Below, piece by piece: positions 16,262-24,947 of a DNA stretch of 36,001 nt. This DNA is from an uncultured Flavobacteriales bacterium (GTDB lineage: Bacteria; Bacteroidota; Bacteroidia; Flavobacteriales_D; Sanyastnellaceae). The position numbers and the translations under genes were made by a program. Below the pieces are notes generated by a model, which was not told where the DNA came from, made no database searches, and was given only the letters and a program-made list of their open reading frames with translations. The first letter of the stretch is position 1; each line of letters begins with the position of its first letter. Where the stretch lies: positions 1 to 36,001 of the forward strand of contig CAJWIF010000010.1 in assembly GCA_913041135.1 (NCBI GenBank), written 5' to 3'.

Positions 16262-18691
16262 TTACTTCACTGCTTTTTCGTGTAGCAAAGCGCGTTCAAT
16301 AACTTCACGGATGTGCTTAACAAATGTAAAGGTGAGTCCTTTGATATACCGGTCGTCAATTTCATCAATGTCTTGACGGTTCCGTTCGCATAAAATGATC
16401 TCTTTAATGCCTGCTCTCTTTGCCGCCAAAATCTTCTCTTGGATTCCTCCGACAGGCAAAACTTGGCCTCGAAGTGTGATCTCCCCAGTCATGGCCAACG
16501 CCTTGCGAACCTTTCGTTGTGTAAATGCAGATACCATTGCTGTGATCATGGTGATGCCGGCACTGGGGCCATCCTTTGGAATGGCACCTTGCGGAACATG
16601 CAAGTGGACGTTGCGTTCGTTCAATTCAGCGGCATTGAGTCCGATTGATTCAGCGTTTGACTTGATCCACTCCAAGGCAATGATGGCGCTCTCTTTCATG
16701 ACGTCTCCGAGATTTCCAGTGAGGGTCAATTTACCTTTTCCAACCGTCAAAGAGGTTTCGATAAATAAAATATCGCCTCCGTTGGGTGTCCATGCCAATC
16801 CTGTCACGACCCCTGCGACGTCGTTGCCTTGGTACTGGTCCTTCTTTCGCGATGGGCCGAGTATTTTAGGTAAATCTTTCGCTTTTACTTCAGCTTCGAA
16901 AGCTTCATCCAGCGCAATTTCTTTCGCTCGATTTCGAATGATTTTGGTGATGCGTTTGTCCAAACCACGCACGCCACTTTCATTGGTGTACTGCTCCACA
17001 ATCGCCTCTAGAGTAGCGACTGGAATTTTAATTTGCTCCCGGGTCAGACCGGTTTCCTTGATGTGCTTTGGAGCTAAATGACGTTTCCCGATTTGCACTT
17101 TTTCCTCGACGGTGTATCCCGTGACCTCAATGATTTCCATGCGGTCCCGCAAAGCGGGTTGAACCGAAGCAAGATTGTTACACGTTGCGATGAACATGAC
17201 CCGACTGAGGTCATAATCTAAATCGAGGTAGTTGTCGTGGAATGTGCTGTTTTGTTCAGGGTCCAAGACTTCCAACATGGCACTGGAAGGATCGCCATGA
17301 TGATCGCGCCCTAACTTGTCAATTTCATCCAAGACGAACAATGGGTTTGAGGTCCCCGCTTTCTTCAAATTCTGAAGAATACGACCGGGCATAGCGCCGA
17401 TGTATGTTTTGCGATGTCCGCGAATTTCTGCTTCATCGCGCATGCCTCCCAAACTCATCCGGACGTATTCTCGGTCGAGGGCTTTGGCGATGCTTTTTCC
17501 TAACGAAGTCTTTCCAACCCCAGGAGGGCCATAGAGACAGATAATAGGAGCTTTTAAGTCTCCCTTTATTTTAAGAACTGCAAGATGCTCGATGATGCGT
17601 TCTTTGACTTTTTCCAGGCCATAGTGATCTTCATCCAGCGTCTTTTGGGCATGGTGGAGGTCAAAGTTATCTTGTGAATTGGCGTCCCACGGGAGGTCCA
17701 ACATCAAGTCTACATAATTGGCTTGAACACTGTACTCGGCTGACTGCGAGTTCATGCGCTCCAACTTCAAGATCTCTTTGCCAAAGGCTTCTTTGGCGTG
17801 GTCAGGCCATTGCATGCTTTCAGCGCGCAACTTCCGTTCGGCAACTTCTTGTGCCTGCGGGTTGCTGCCCAGTTCTTCTTGAATTTGCTTCAATTGCTGG
17901 TTCAAGAAGTATTCGCGTTGCTGTTGGTCCAATTCGCCTTTGACCTTGGTTTGAATGTCCCGCTTCAAGGAAAGCATTTGCTTTTCTTTATGCAGCAATT
18001 CCAGTACCCGACTTGCGCGCGATTTAATGCCGGCAACCTCTAAAAGCGCTTGTTTTTCCTCTACAGGCGCGTTCATATTTGATCCGATGAAGTTGACCAA
18101 AAATGTCAGGCTTTCGATGCTTTTGATGGCAAACCCTGCTTCAGAAGGAATGTTGGGGCTGAGTTGAATGATTTCCAACGCAAGCTCTTTCAGGCTGTCC
18201 ATAAGGGCCTTGTGCTGGTCGTCTTTTGGCGGGAGATTTTCGGCGTCGTATTCAACGACACGTGCCTTCATGTAAGGCTCTTCTTGAACGATTTCCGTCC
18301 ATTTAAATCGTTTTTGACCTTGAAGAATCACCGTGTTTGAACCGTCGGGCATCCGAAGCATCTTGATCACTTTCGCGACAGTGCCGACTTCATTGAGATC
18401 TGTTCCCACAGGGATTTCAATGTCGTCGTTCTTTTGACTGACAACACCAATGCGCTGCTCGTTTTTATGCGCCTCTTTTATGAGGCGGATTGACCGGTCT
18501 CTACCTACGGTGATGGGAATGACAACTCCCGGAAAAAGGACAGTGTTGCGCAGGGAAAGTATAGGCAAGGCCTCAGGCACTTCCTCCTTTTGCATGGCTT
18601 CTTCATCTTCTGGTGAAATCAGGGGTATGAATTCGTGGTCTGGGGACTCTGACAACATCCAGGTCTCATCTTCTTGCGCTTCTTCAAACAT
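16262..18691 (-). CDS. lon: ATP-dependent protease La (Lon)
   Basis: An 809-aa cytosolic AAA+ serine protease that degrades misfolded and regulatory proteins. The N-terminal LON substrate domain starts around residue 40 (LPILSLRNTVLFPGV). A coiled-coil region with YFLNQQLKQIQEELG follows near 265. The AAA+ module has the Walker A GPPGVGKTSLGKS near 389 and Walker B FVLDEIDKLG. The C-terminal protease domain carries the catalytic serine in PKDGPSAG near 707 and the lysine in AAKRAGIKEI near 753, forming the Lon Ser-Lys dyad. Length is normal. The acidic N-terminal extension (first ~38 residues) is common in Bacteroidota. No -7 box is obvious directly upstream. porQ follows after 13 bp. Confidence 0.96.
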   Translation of the reverse strand: MFEEAQEDETWMLSESPDHEFIPLISPEDEEAMQKEEVPEALPILSLRNTVLFPGVVIPITVGRDRSIRLIKEAHKNEQRIGVVSQKNDDIEIPVGTDLNEVGTVAKVIKMLRMPDGSNTVILQGQKRFKWTEIVQEEPYMKARVVEYDAENLPPKDDQHKALMDSLKELALEIIQLSPNIPSEAGFAIKSIESLTFLVNFIGSNMNAPVEEKQALLEVAGIKSRASRVLELLHKEKQMLSLKRDIQTKVKGELDQQQREYFLNQQLKQIQEELGSNPQAQEVAERKLRAESMQWPDHAKEAFGKEILKLERMNSQSAEYSVQANYVDLMLDLPWDANSQDNFDLHHAQKTLDEDHYGLEKVKERIIEHLAVLKIKGDLKAPIICLYGPPGVGKTSLGKSIAKALDREYVRMSLGGMRDEAEIRGHRKTYIGAMPGRILQNLKKAGTSNPLFVLDEIDKLGRDHHGDPSSAMLEVLDPEQNSTFHDNYLDLDYDLSRVMFIATCNNLASVQPALRDRMEIIEVTGYTVEEKVQIGKRHLAPKHIKETGLTREQIKIPVATLEAIVEQYTNESGVRGLDKRITKIIRNRAKEIALDEAFEAEVKAKDLPKILGPSRKKDQYQGNDVAGVVTGLAWTPNGGDILFIETSLTVGKGKLTLTGNLGDVMKESAIIALEWIKSNAESIGLNAAELNERNVHLHVPQGAIPKDGPSAGITMITAMVSAFTQRKVRKALAMTGEITLRGQVLPVGGIQEKILAAKRAGIKEIILCERNRQDIDEIDDRYIKGLTFTFVKHIREVIERALLHEKAVK

Positions 18692-18768
18692 CTTCTAATC
18701 GTTTCAGTACTCCCTTTCAGTCAAACCCCGTGCCACTCGCATTTCAGACAATGTGTCAGGCAATCGTG

Positions 18769-19941
18769 TCACTTGAGCTCCTTTCGCAAAAAACTGGAAT
18801 TTTGAAATTCAAACAGCCAGCGTTTTGTATCCTCATCCTTCCACGTATGATGTCGGCGCTCCAAGACCATGGTCGCTGTCTCAACGAATCGTTCAAATTG
18901 ATGTTCCGACCAACTTTCATCTCCGCCCCATGAGAAAGAAGGCACGTGTTTTGGGACGATCGAATGGCCGACTAGAACGCACCCATTGCCCACGATGGTT
19001 CCCGTATTGAACATGGTGTTGATGGCGCACTTGCTGTGATCGCCCATGATCAAACCGCAAAACTGAAGGCCGGTCGGCTGCATGGATGAGCTAGCGGCAT
19101 CCCAAAGACGCACATCACTGTAGTTATTCTTAAGATTGCTGGTGTTGGAGTCGGCTCCCAAATTGCACCAATGTCCGATAACAGAATTCCCCAGAAATCC
19201 ATCGTGCCCCTTGTTGCTGTATCCCAAAAGTACACTGTTTGAAACTTCACCTCCGATTCGACAATGCGGGCCAATCGCAGTAGGACCATAAACCCGGCTT
19301 CCCATTTTAATAACGCTCTTCTCATCGAGAAGAAACGGGCCTCGAATATGCGAGCCTTCTTGAATTTCTGCATTTGGGCCGATGAAAATGGGGCCGCCTT
19401 CCGTATTCAAAGTGCTCGCGATAACCCGCGACCCAGGTGCCATAAAGACCTGCGCGGTATCGCCAATAACGGTTGTGTGTGTACCGTGCAAAGCGGCATT
19501 CCAAGATTCCGTCTTCCAATGCGTTTGAATCAAGGATGCCTGGGACTTCAAAGTCTTTCCGCAGTCAATGAAAAAGTCAGTAGGACGGGCAATCAAATGT
19601 GCCTCGCTAAACTCCATTGAATCCATTCGGCCGTCGGGTTCAAGCGGTTGGAAAAGCACAACTTCACCGCAGGTTAGCGACTGGCCAGATTTCAATTTGG
19701 ACAAAGTGGTCCATGCAGCTATGTCCGGCACCCAACGATCGTTGACCGCTCCATGTGCCACTATTTGTTGAACATATTGTGCGTTCTCCTGTTCAATTAA
19801 GGACGAAGCGTTCGAGGCGATTTCTTTCCACAGTTGTTCTAGTGTGAAAGCTCCCCATCGCATGTGTCCTTTTTGATGAGGAAATGTAAAAGGGTACAAT
19901 TGGTTCCAATGCTTGTCAGAGAAAAAGGTACATTGCATCAT
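18769..19941 (-). CDS. GlmU-family putative sugar-nucleotidyltransferase/acetyltransferase
   Basis: A 390-aa protein resembling the alternative GlmU family of Bacteroidota, proposed to make UDP-GlcNAc for peptidoglycan and outer-membrane glycans. The N-terminal part (LYPFTFPHQKGHMRWGAFTL) follows that family and lacks the classical GxGTRM nucleotidyltransferase loop. The C-terminal half is a left-handed beta-helix of hexapeptide repeats (PIFIGPNAEIQEGSHIRG, IGPHCRIGGEVSNSV). It contains the conserved stretch SNKGHDGFLGNSVIGHWCNL near residue 245. The start lies 4 nt after a perfect TACTTTTG box. It is divergent from the MerR gene (61 bp) and 77 bp upstream of lon. The exact reaction is inferred from family resemblance. 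Confidence 0.83.
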   Translation of the reverse strand: MMQCTFFSDKHWNQLYPFTFPHQKGHMRWGAFTLEQLWKEIASNASSLIEQENAQYVQQIVAHGAVNDRWVPDIAAWTTLSKLKSGQSLTCGEVVLFQPLEPDGRMDSMEFSEAHLIARPTDFFIDCGKTLKSQASLIQTHWKTESWNAALHGTHTTVIGDTAQVFMAPGSRVIASTLNTEGGPIFIGPNAEIQEGSHIRGPFLLDEKSVIKMGSRVYGPTAIGPHCRIGGEVSNSVLLGYSNKGHDGFLGNSVIGHWCNLGADSNTSNLKNNYSDVRLWDAASSSMQPTGLQFCGLIMGDHSKCAINTMFNTGTIVGNGCVLVGHSIVPKHVPSFSWGGDESWSEHQFERFVETATMVLERRHHTWKDEDTKRWLFEFQNSSFLRKELK

Positions 19942-19945
19942 ACCT

Positions 19946-19953
19946 CAAAAGTA
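19946..19953 (-). promoter_or_regulatory. TAnnTTTG -7 box of the GlmU-family gene
   Basis: The minus strand reads TACTTTTG, a perfect consensus match, exactly 4 nt before the ATG at 19941. The transcript would be leaderless or nearly so. No TTG at the expected -33 position is clear. Confidence 0.5.
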
Positions 19954-20002
19954 TGAAGCAAAAGAATGTTGATTTGACTGAAGAACCCACAATTGCGAAC
20001 GC

Positions 20003-20899
20003 ATGAAGAACGGAGGTGCGGCCCAACAATTTTCCATCAAAGATTTGGAGCACTTCACGGGAGTGAAAGCCCATACCATTAGGGTGTGGGAACAGCGGTA
20101 TGAGCTGCTCGATCCGAAACGAACGTCGACCAACATTCGACATTACTCCGGCGAGGACTTGAAGAAGTTGTTGAATGTGAGGTTTTTGATGGAAAACGGG
20201 TTCAAAATATCCAAGATAGCTGAGATGAAAGGGGCTGATCTTATCAGTCAAGTGGACCGAACGCAAGAGAGTCAAGGGCTTCAATCATCTATTTTTCATT
20301 CGCTGAAGCTGAGCATGCTTCACTACGATGAGGCCTTGTATCGTTCTGTCGTAGACGCCTACTCGGAGGAGCATGGTTTGGACCGTACCGTTTTGGATGT
20401 TTTTCTTCCATTTCTAGCACAAATAGGTGTGCTGTGGTTGACCAACTCCATTTGTCCGGCACAGGAGCACTTCATTAGTAATTTAATGCGGCAATCGCTG
20501 CAAGCCGGTGTGGATCGCTTGTCCGTTCATTCTGACGAAGATCAAGCTGTTGTTGTGTTGTTTTTGCCTGAGCGAGAAACCCATGATATTTCTCTGCTCT
20601 TTGTTCACTACTTGTGCATACTGAACGGGTACCAATCGATTTTTCTTGGTGCGAATGTGCCGTTTGAAGATTTGCTCAACGTAGCTGCTCAATTTCCCCA
20701 AGCCAAATTTGTCAGCTATTGTACGACGCATCCCTCTCCGTCGAATGCCCAGGATTATGTGCAAAAAGTTGAACGGCAATTTGTAGGCTCGTCGAACGAG
20801 TTTTATTTAGGAGGCAGGATGTTTGATGGCATAAAATCCACAACCAACGTGAAACTAGCGAAAGACGGTGGCTCTTTGGTCGGATTGCTTTTCTCCTGA
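20003..20899 (+). CDS. MerR-family regulator with CarH/LitR-type cobalamin-binding domain
   Basis: A 298-aa transcription factor. The MerR winged helix-turn-helix is at residues ~8-78 (FSIKDLEHFTGVKAHTIRVW, then the wing NIRHYSGEDL). Residues ~85-175 form a helical bundle containing W145, E155 and H156, an exact Wx9EH match to the adenosylcobalamin pocket of CarH/LitR photoreceptors. Residues ~180-298 are a B12-binding Rossmann-like domain with E192-T-H194, matching ExHxxG except that Ser replaces the last Gly; His194 would be the lower cobalt ligand. A GG pair (FYLGGRMF) lies near 270. Family members repress genes in the dark and release DNA when light breaks the Co-C bond. An ECF sigma factor follows on the same strand. 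B12 binding and light response are predictions. Confidence 0.87.
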   Translation: MKNGGAAQQFSIKDLEHFTGVKAHTIRVWEQRYELLDPKRTSTNIRHYSGEDLKKLLNVRFLMENGFKISKIAEMKGADLISQVDRTQESQGLQSSIFHSLKLSMLHYDEALYRSVVDAYSEEHGLDRTVLDVFLPFLAQIGVLWLTNSICPAQEHFISNLMRQSLQAGVDRLSVHSDEDQAVVVLFLPERETHDISLLFVHYLCILNGYQSIFLGANVPFEDLLNVAAQFPQAKFVSYCTTHPSPSNAQDYVQKVERQFVGSSNEFYLGGRMFDGIKSTTNVKLAKDGGSLVGLLFS

Positions 20900-20964
20900 A
20901 CTCCTCGCCTGGAGCGAGAATGACATAAATGTTTAATCATTTTATAAAAAAGTTGAACAAATTC

Positions 20965-20995
20965 TTGGCTAGAGGGATATTTTGTTTAATCTTTG
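20965..20995 (+). promoter_or_regulatory. candidate promoter of the ECF sigma gene
   Basis: TTG at 20965-20967 is followed after 20 bp by AATCTTTG (20988-20995), one mismatch from TAnnTTTG. The leader to the ATG would be about 20 nt. An overlapping alternative pairs TTG at 20953 with TATTTTG at 20978. The 120-bp gap after the MerR gene makes a separate promoter likely, but which box is used is unclear. A MerR or CarH-type operator might also lie here; none was identified. Confidence 0.33.
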
Positions 20996-21019
20996 CGTCA
21001 TAACGCTAAACAAAACGTC

Positions 21020-21526
21020 ATGAGCTCAATCGAATTTAACTCGCTTTTAGTAGGAAATCGCGACTTCCTAAAAGGGTTTGCACTTGGATTCACGCGTGAC
21101 CTGCAAGATGCTGAAGATTTGATTCAGGATACCATGGTGAAGGCATTGCGTTACAAAAACAACTTTAAGGAGGGCACCAACATCAAAGGCTGGTTGTACA
21201 CCATCATGCGCAACATTTTCATCAACAACTACAAGCGCAAGAAATTTCAGAATACCATTGTAGATACGACTGACAATCAATTCTTCATCAATTCGAGTAC
21301 ACAAATGCAGGCGGATACCGTGACGACTGTCATCAACGAGCAAGATATTCGTGATTCAATTGACGGTCTCAAGGACGAGTTTCGGGTTCCTTTTAATATG
21401 TTCGTTGAGGGGTATCATTATGATGAAATTGCGGAGGAATTGGGGATACCGATGGGCACTGTGAAGAGCCGGATTTTTCATGCTCGCAAAAAATTGGGTG
21501 CGCAACTGTCGGAATTTAGAAGTTAA
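21020..21526 (+). CDS. ECF-subfamily RNA polymerase sigma factor
   Basis: A 168-aa sigma-70 family protein. Region 2 covers roughly residues 15-85, with the LQDAEDLIQDTMVKAL core and the -10-binding segment GTNIKGWLYTIMRNIFINNY. Region 4 covers roughly 110-165 (DEFRVPFNMFVEGYHYDEIA, then the helix-turn-helix LGIPMGTVKSRIFHARKKL). Length fits the ECF group without C-terminal extension. The ATG at 21020 is preferred over a TTG at 20993. No anti-sigma factor gene is adjacent, which suggests control at the transcriptional level, possibly by the MerR/B12 protein 120 bp upstream. In Bacteroidota such MerR-sigma pairs often precede carotenoid genes; here a surface-protein gene follows instead. Confidence 0.92.
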   Translation: MSSIEFNSLLVGNRDFLKGFALGFTRDLQDAEDLIQDTMVKALRYKNNFKEGTNIKGWLYTIMRNIFINNYKRKKFQNTIVDTTDNQFFINSSTQMQADTVTTVINEQDIRDSIDGLKDEFRVPFNMFVEGYHYDEIAEELGIPMGTVKSRIFHARKKLGAQLSEFRS

Positions 21527-21613
21527 GAATAGTCTGTTAGGGAAGAAGCAACCCTTTGGAGGGCAAGAAAGTTGTAGGATTGTGTTATTATCGCGTACTG
21601 CAGTTCTTCAACA

Positions 21614-24600
21614 ATGCTCATTTCCATGACTCCATCCTTTGGTCGTTCATTATTGGTTCTTGTCTCAGTTGTGTTTCTATCTCATACTGCTTCGGCGCAG
21701 TTGCAGGTTGAATCCGGGTTGACATTGGAGGAGTATGTCAATGACATCTTACTTGGAAACGGTATTCAAGCGTTTAATATCAGTTATACTGGGGGGTCAA
21801 ATCAGCTAGGATACCTGACCAATGGCGAAGATTCATTCTCCATCAATTCTGGTCTCGTCCTCAGTAGTGATGTTTCTGACAACCTGGGTTGTCCTGAAAA
21901 TTTTGTTGCCTGTGACGGTTGTTTGGGGAATGGGTTCAACGACCCTGACCTGCTTGAAATTGCCAATTCTGTTCCTGGAATGATTGGAGAAAACTTCAAT
22001 GTTTCTTCTGTAAACGATGGGTGCGTTTTGGAATTTGATTTCATTGCTGCTGGAGACACAGTAAGTTTTGATTACGTGTTTGGTTCCGACGAGTACGAAA
22101 CGTGGATCAACACACAGTATAACGATGTATTTGCGTTTTTCTTGAGCGGACCGGGAATCACAGGTCCTTATGATAGCCCTGCGGGTTTCCCAAATGGTTC
22201 AGTAAACATAGCCGGCGTGCCGGATACTGACCCCATTTTACCGATTACAATTTCTTCGGTGAATTCAGGAACAAACTCAGAATATTACATAGACAATCAG
22301 GGAGGCGATGATGTCTGTATCAATGGGTATACAGTGCCATTCACAGCCATGTACGAGGTTGAATGTGGTGAGACGTACCACATCAAATTGGCGATTGCTG
22401 ATGGTAGTGATACGGCCTTGGAGTCTGTGGTTGTGCTCGAAGAGGGCTCGTTCCAATCCAATGCAGTGGTGCAGATTGATTTATCGATTGATGTGGGAGG
22501 TCCCGATGCCAATACCATTTATGAGGATTGTGGTCAGGCCATTTTGACTTTTGAGCGCCCGATTGAAACCATCTTGGAAATGCAAGAAATGGTGTATATC
22601 AACTATGGTAGTAGCACAGCGACCAACGGTGTAGACTATGGACAACCTCAAATGGATGGTTCCCTTTTACCCTTGCCCGATTCTGTTGTTTTTGAACCAT
22701 TCGTTAGCATCGTCTCCTTTGTTTTGACAGCTGATATTGATATGATTGATGAAGGTCCTGAGTTGGTTGAAATGCAGATAGAAAATGTTGCGGCTTGCAA
22801 CGGGGGCGGTTTGACGACGTATTTCTCCTTTTATGTGGCGGAGAACCCGCCGCCTTTCATTGTAGAAGGGTATGAAACGGAGATGTGCATTGGAGATTTC
22901 TTAGAAATTGCTCCGATTGTGGAAGGTGGGTACGGTAACTATACGTTTGAATGGCTTTGCAGTGGGGAAACATATTCGCCATTGACCATCTCTCCTACGG
23001 AAGATTACAGTTGTGAAATCATTGTTGGTGATACGTGTGGAATGCCTTCTCAAAATGTCGTCATTGACGTGACGGTGTTGGATTTCCCGCCACTAATTGC
23101 CTCGATTGATCAAGATCTCATTACCCTTGAATGCAATGGCATTCAGGATGTCACAACATCTGTTGAAGGAGGTGATTCATTTTATATGTATGAGTGGGAA
23201 GATGAGGATGGGGGTAACTTATTTCCTTCGTGGTTTGACCCCAGCATACTAAGTTTAAGCACTTGGGCAGGAGCGGAGGAAGTCTTTCTTACGGTTACAG
23301 ATGGATGCGGATTTGAAGCGACAGATAGTGTAGATGTGGAGTACAACATTCCTGAAATTGTGGTGGATGTCCCTTTGACTTTTGATGTGTTGTGCAATGA
23401 TCCTTTCTCAATAACCGCCTCTGCAACCGGAAGCGGTCCGTTCAATTACAATTGGCTAAACGGCAATACGTGGTTGAATTGGGGGCAGACTTTGAATTGG
23501 ACGACCAGCAGTGATCTGAATCTCACGTTAGAAGTGTCCGACGGCTGCGGACAAATTGAAGATGTTGAAATCGCCGTCGTCGTTGAGGCTCCTGACGTAG
23601 AATTCACATTGCCTCAAGGACTCATTGGTCCGTGTACAGAAGTGTTTGACATCGATTCTGATGTGACCAGCGGTTCAGGTGGCTATGTCTACAATTGGAG
23701 TCAAGATGGTGTGGCCTTGCCCGACAACGGCAGCACCATTGATTTGCAATCATTCGACACAACAACCATTTCATTGACAGTCAATGATGGGTGCGGTCAA
23801 AGTGCATCAGCGAATACCGTTGTGGTGATTGACAATCCTCCTTTAATCATTGAATTGGGCGCGGATCTGTATGCTAGTTGCATCGATAACACCGCCATTC
23901 CTATCGAGATAATCAGTGGAGCAGGAGCGTATGAGTATGCTTGGTTTGTGAGCGGAGAAGCCTATGACTTGGGTTCAAACATCGTGTTGCAGTCGTTTGG
24001 AACTGTGCCTGTGTTTGTCAATGTAGAAGACGGTTGTGGGGGTGTTGCTTCCGATTCACTCACATATCATATTCCGGACATTCCTTTGGACATTTCTGTG
24101 ACCCCGTCGACCATCATTTGTGCGGGAGATGGAATCTCTTTGGAAGCCTTGGCTTTGGGAGGAGAGGATGGTTTTGTTTATTACTGGCCAACGTTGGATT
24201 CATACGGACCAACCCAGTATATCACACCCGCGCAGTCGGCTACATACCCGGTCGTAGCTACGGATATTTGCGGAGACGTGATTGACACGTATTCAACGAT
24301 TGAGGTCCAATACTTGTTCAGTGATTTCGTGGTCAGTGCTTTAGAGACGGATGAGAACGCATACCAATTTCGAGCAACACCAACTCCGGCTGAACCCTAC
24401 GAAGGGGCATATGCCTATGATTGGGATTTCGGAGATGGTGCTCATTCGGATGAAGCGATTGCAGAACATACGTTTGATGGATTAAGCGACTATACCGTCT
24501 CATTGGAAATTATGAGTTTTGCAGGATGTGTGAACGAATCATTTACGGTTGTTCGCGGTCCAGTGCTGCTCTATGTCCCGACGGCTTTCACTCCCAACAA

Positions 24601-24841
24601 CGATGGAATCAATGATGCCTTTCAGGTCATAGGTAGTCAAATCATGAACTACGAGATATGGATCATGAACCGATGGGGGGAAATGGTTTTCCATAGTGAA
24701 TCATTGGATGAGGTGTGGTTGGGAGACATGCAGGGAGGTACCCATTTTTCGGAAAATGGTATTTACAATTGGGTCATTCGACTGAAGGGATTCAATACCG
24801 ATGCTGAAGAATTTTCTGGGACATTGCAATTGATGCGCTGA
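21614..24841 (+). CDS. secreted choice-of-anchor-L / Ig-PKD-repeat protein with type B T9SS sorting domain
   Basis: A 1075-aa cell-surface protein. The signal peptide ends near HTASAQ (residue ~29). Residues ~30-280 match the choice-of-anchor L domain (GLTLEEYVNDILLGNG, FDYVFGSDEYETW). A Calx-beta-like segment follows (~290-400). Residues ~410-890 hold tandem modules of about 80 aa, most ending in a DGCG or DxCG turn, near 474 (DTCG), 563, 643, 725, 806 and 883. A PKD domain (YDWDFGDG) lies near 937. The last ~85 residues (VPTAFTPNNDGINDAF, then the NRWGEMVF segment) are a CHU_C type B T9SS sorting domain. The role is probably adhesion or matrix, with no enzyme motif. It lies 87 bp after the sigma gene; its promoter was not identified. 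Confidence 0.88.
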   Translation: MLISMTPSFGRSLLVLVSVVFLSHTASAQLQVESGLTLEEYVNDILLGNGIQAFNISYTGGSNQLGYLTNGEDSFSINSGLVLSSDVSDNLGCPENFVACDGCLGNGFNDPDLLEIANSVPGMIGENFNVSSVNDGCVLEFDFIAAGDTVSFDYVFGSDEYETWINTQYNDVFAFFLSGPGITGPYDSPAGFPNGSVNIAGVPDTDPILPITISSVNSGTNSEYYIDNQGGDDVCINGYTVPFTAMYEVECGETYHIKLAIADGSDTALESVVVLEEGSFQSNAVVQIDLSIDVGGPDANTIYEDCGQAILTFERPIETILEMQEMVYINYGSSTATNGVDYGQPQMDGSLLPLPDSVVFEPFVSIVSFVLTADIDMIDEGPELVEMQIENVAACNGGGLTTYFSFYVAENPPPFIVEGYETEMCIGDFLEIAPIVEGGYGNYTFEWLCSGETYSPLTISPTEDYSCEIIVGDTCGMPSQNVVIDVTVLDFPPLIASIDQDLITLECNGIQDVTTSVEGGDSFYMYEWEDEDGGNLFPSWFDPSILSLSTWAGAEEVFLTVTDGCGFEATDSVDVEYNIPEIVVDVPLTFDVLCNDPFSITASATGSGPFNYNWLNGNTWLNWGQTLNWTTSSDLNLTLEVSDGCGQIEDVEIAVVVEAPDVEFTLPQGLIGPCTEVFDIDSDVTSGSGGYVYNWSQDGVALPDNGSTIDLQSFDTTTISLTVNDGCGQSASANTVVVIDNPPLIIELGADLYASCIDNTAIPIEIISGAGAYEYAWFVSGEAYDLGSNIVLQSFGTVPVFVNVEDGCGGVASDSLTYHIPDIPLDISVTPSTIICAGDGISLEALALGGEDGFVYYWPTLDSYGPTQYITPAQSATYPVVATDICGDVIDTYSTIEVQYLFSDFVVSALETDENAYQFRATPTPAEPYEGAYAYDWDFGDGAHSDEAIAEHTFDGLSDYTVSLEIMSFAGCVNESFTVVRGPVLLYVPTAFTPNNDGINDAFQVIGSQIMNYEIWIMNRWGEMVFHSESLDEVWLGDMQGGTHFSENGIYNWVIRLKGFNTDAEEFSGTLQLMR

Positions 24842-24935
24842 GCTGAAGACCTTTTTTGCAGTTTTGGAGCGGAAACCAAAGTCGATTGAGAGGAATTTGA
24901 CAGCGCTTGCTTAGCGATTGAAGCGTTCTTAAGTG

Positions 24936-24942
24936 TATTTTG
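24936..24942 (+). promoter_or_regulatory. candidate -7 box of the sugar transporter gene
   Basis: TATTTTG (TAnnTTTG lacking one T) stands 5 nt before the ATG at 24948. The 106-bp gap after the T9SS cargo gene holds no other clear signal; a short inverted pair (CGCTT/AAGCG) at 24904-24925 is too weak to call. Confidence 0.33.
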
Positions 24943-24947
24943 CACAC

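Noticed and set aside
16395-17081. 228-codon plus-strand frame inside lon
   Set aside because: It lies wholly antisense to the Lon protease domain with its intact catalytic dyad; no protein-like motif is visible.
20904-20918. Hairpin CTCGC-CTGGA-GCGAG after the MerR gene as a terminator
   Set aside because: Only a 5-bp stem and no T-run; expected by chance. It leaves open whether the MerR and sigma genes share a transcript.
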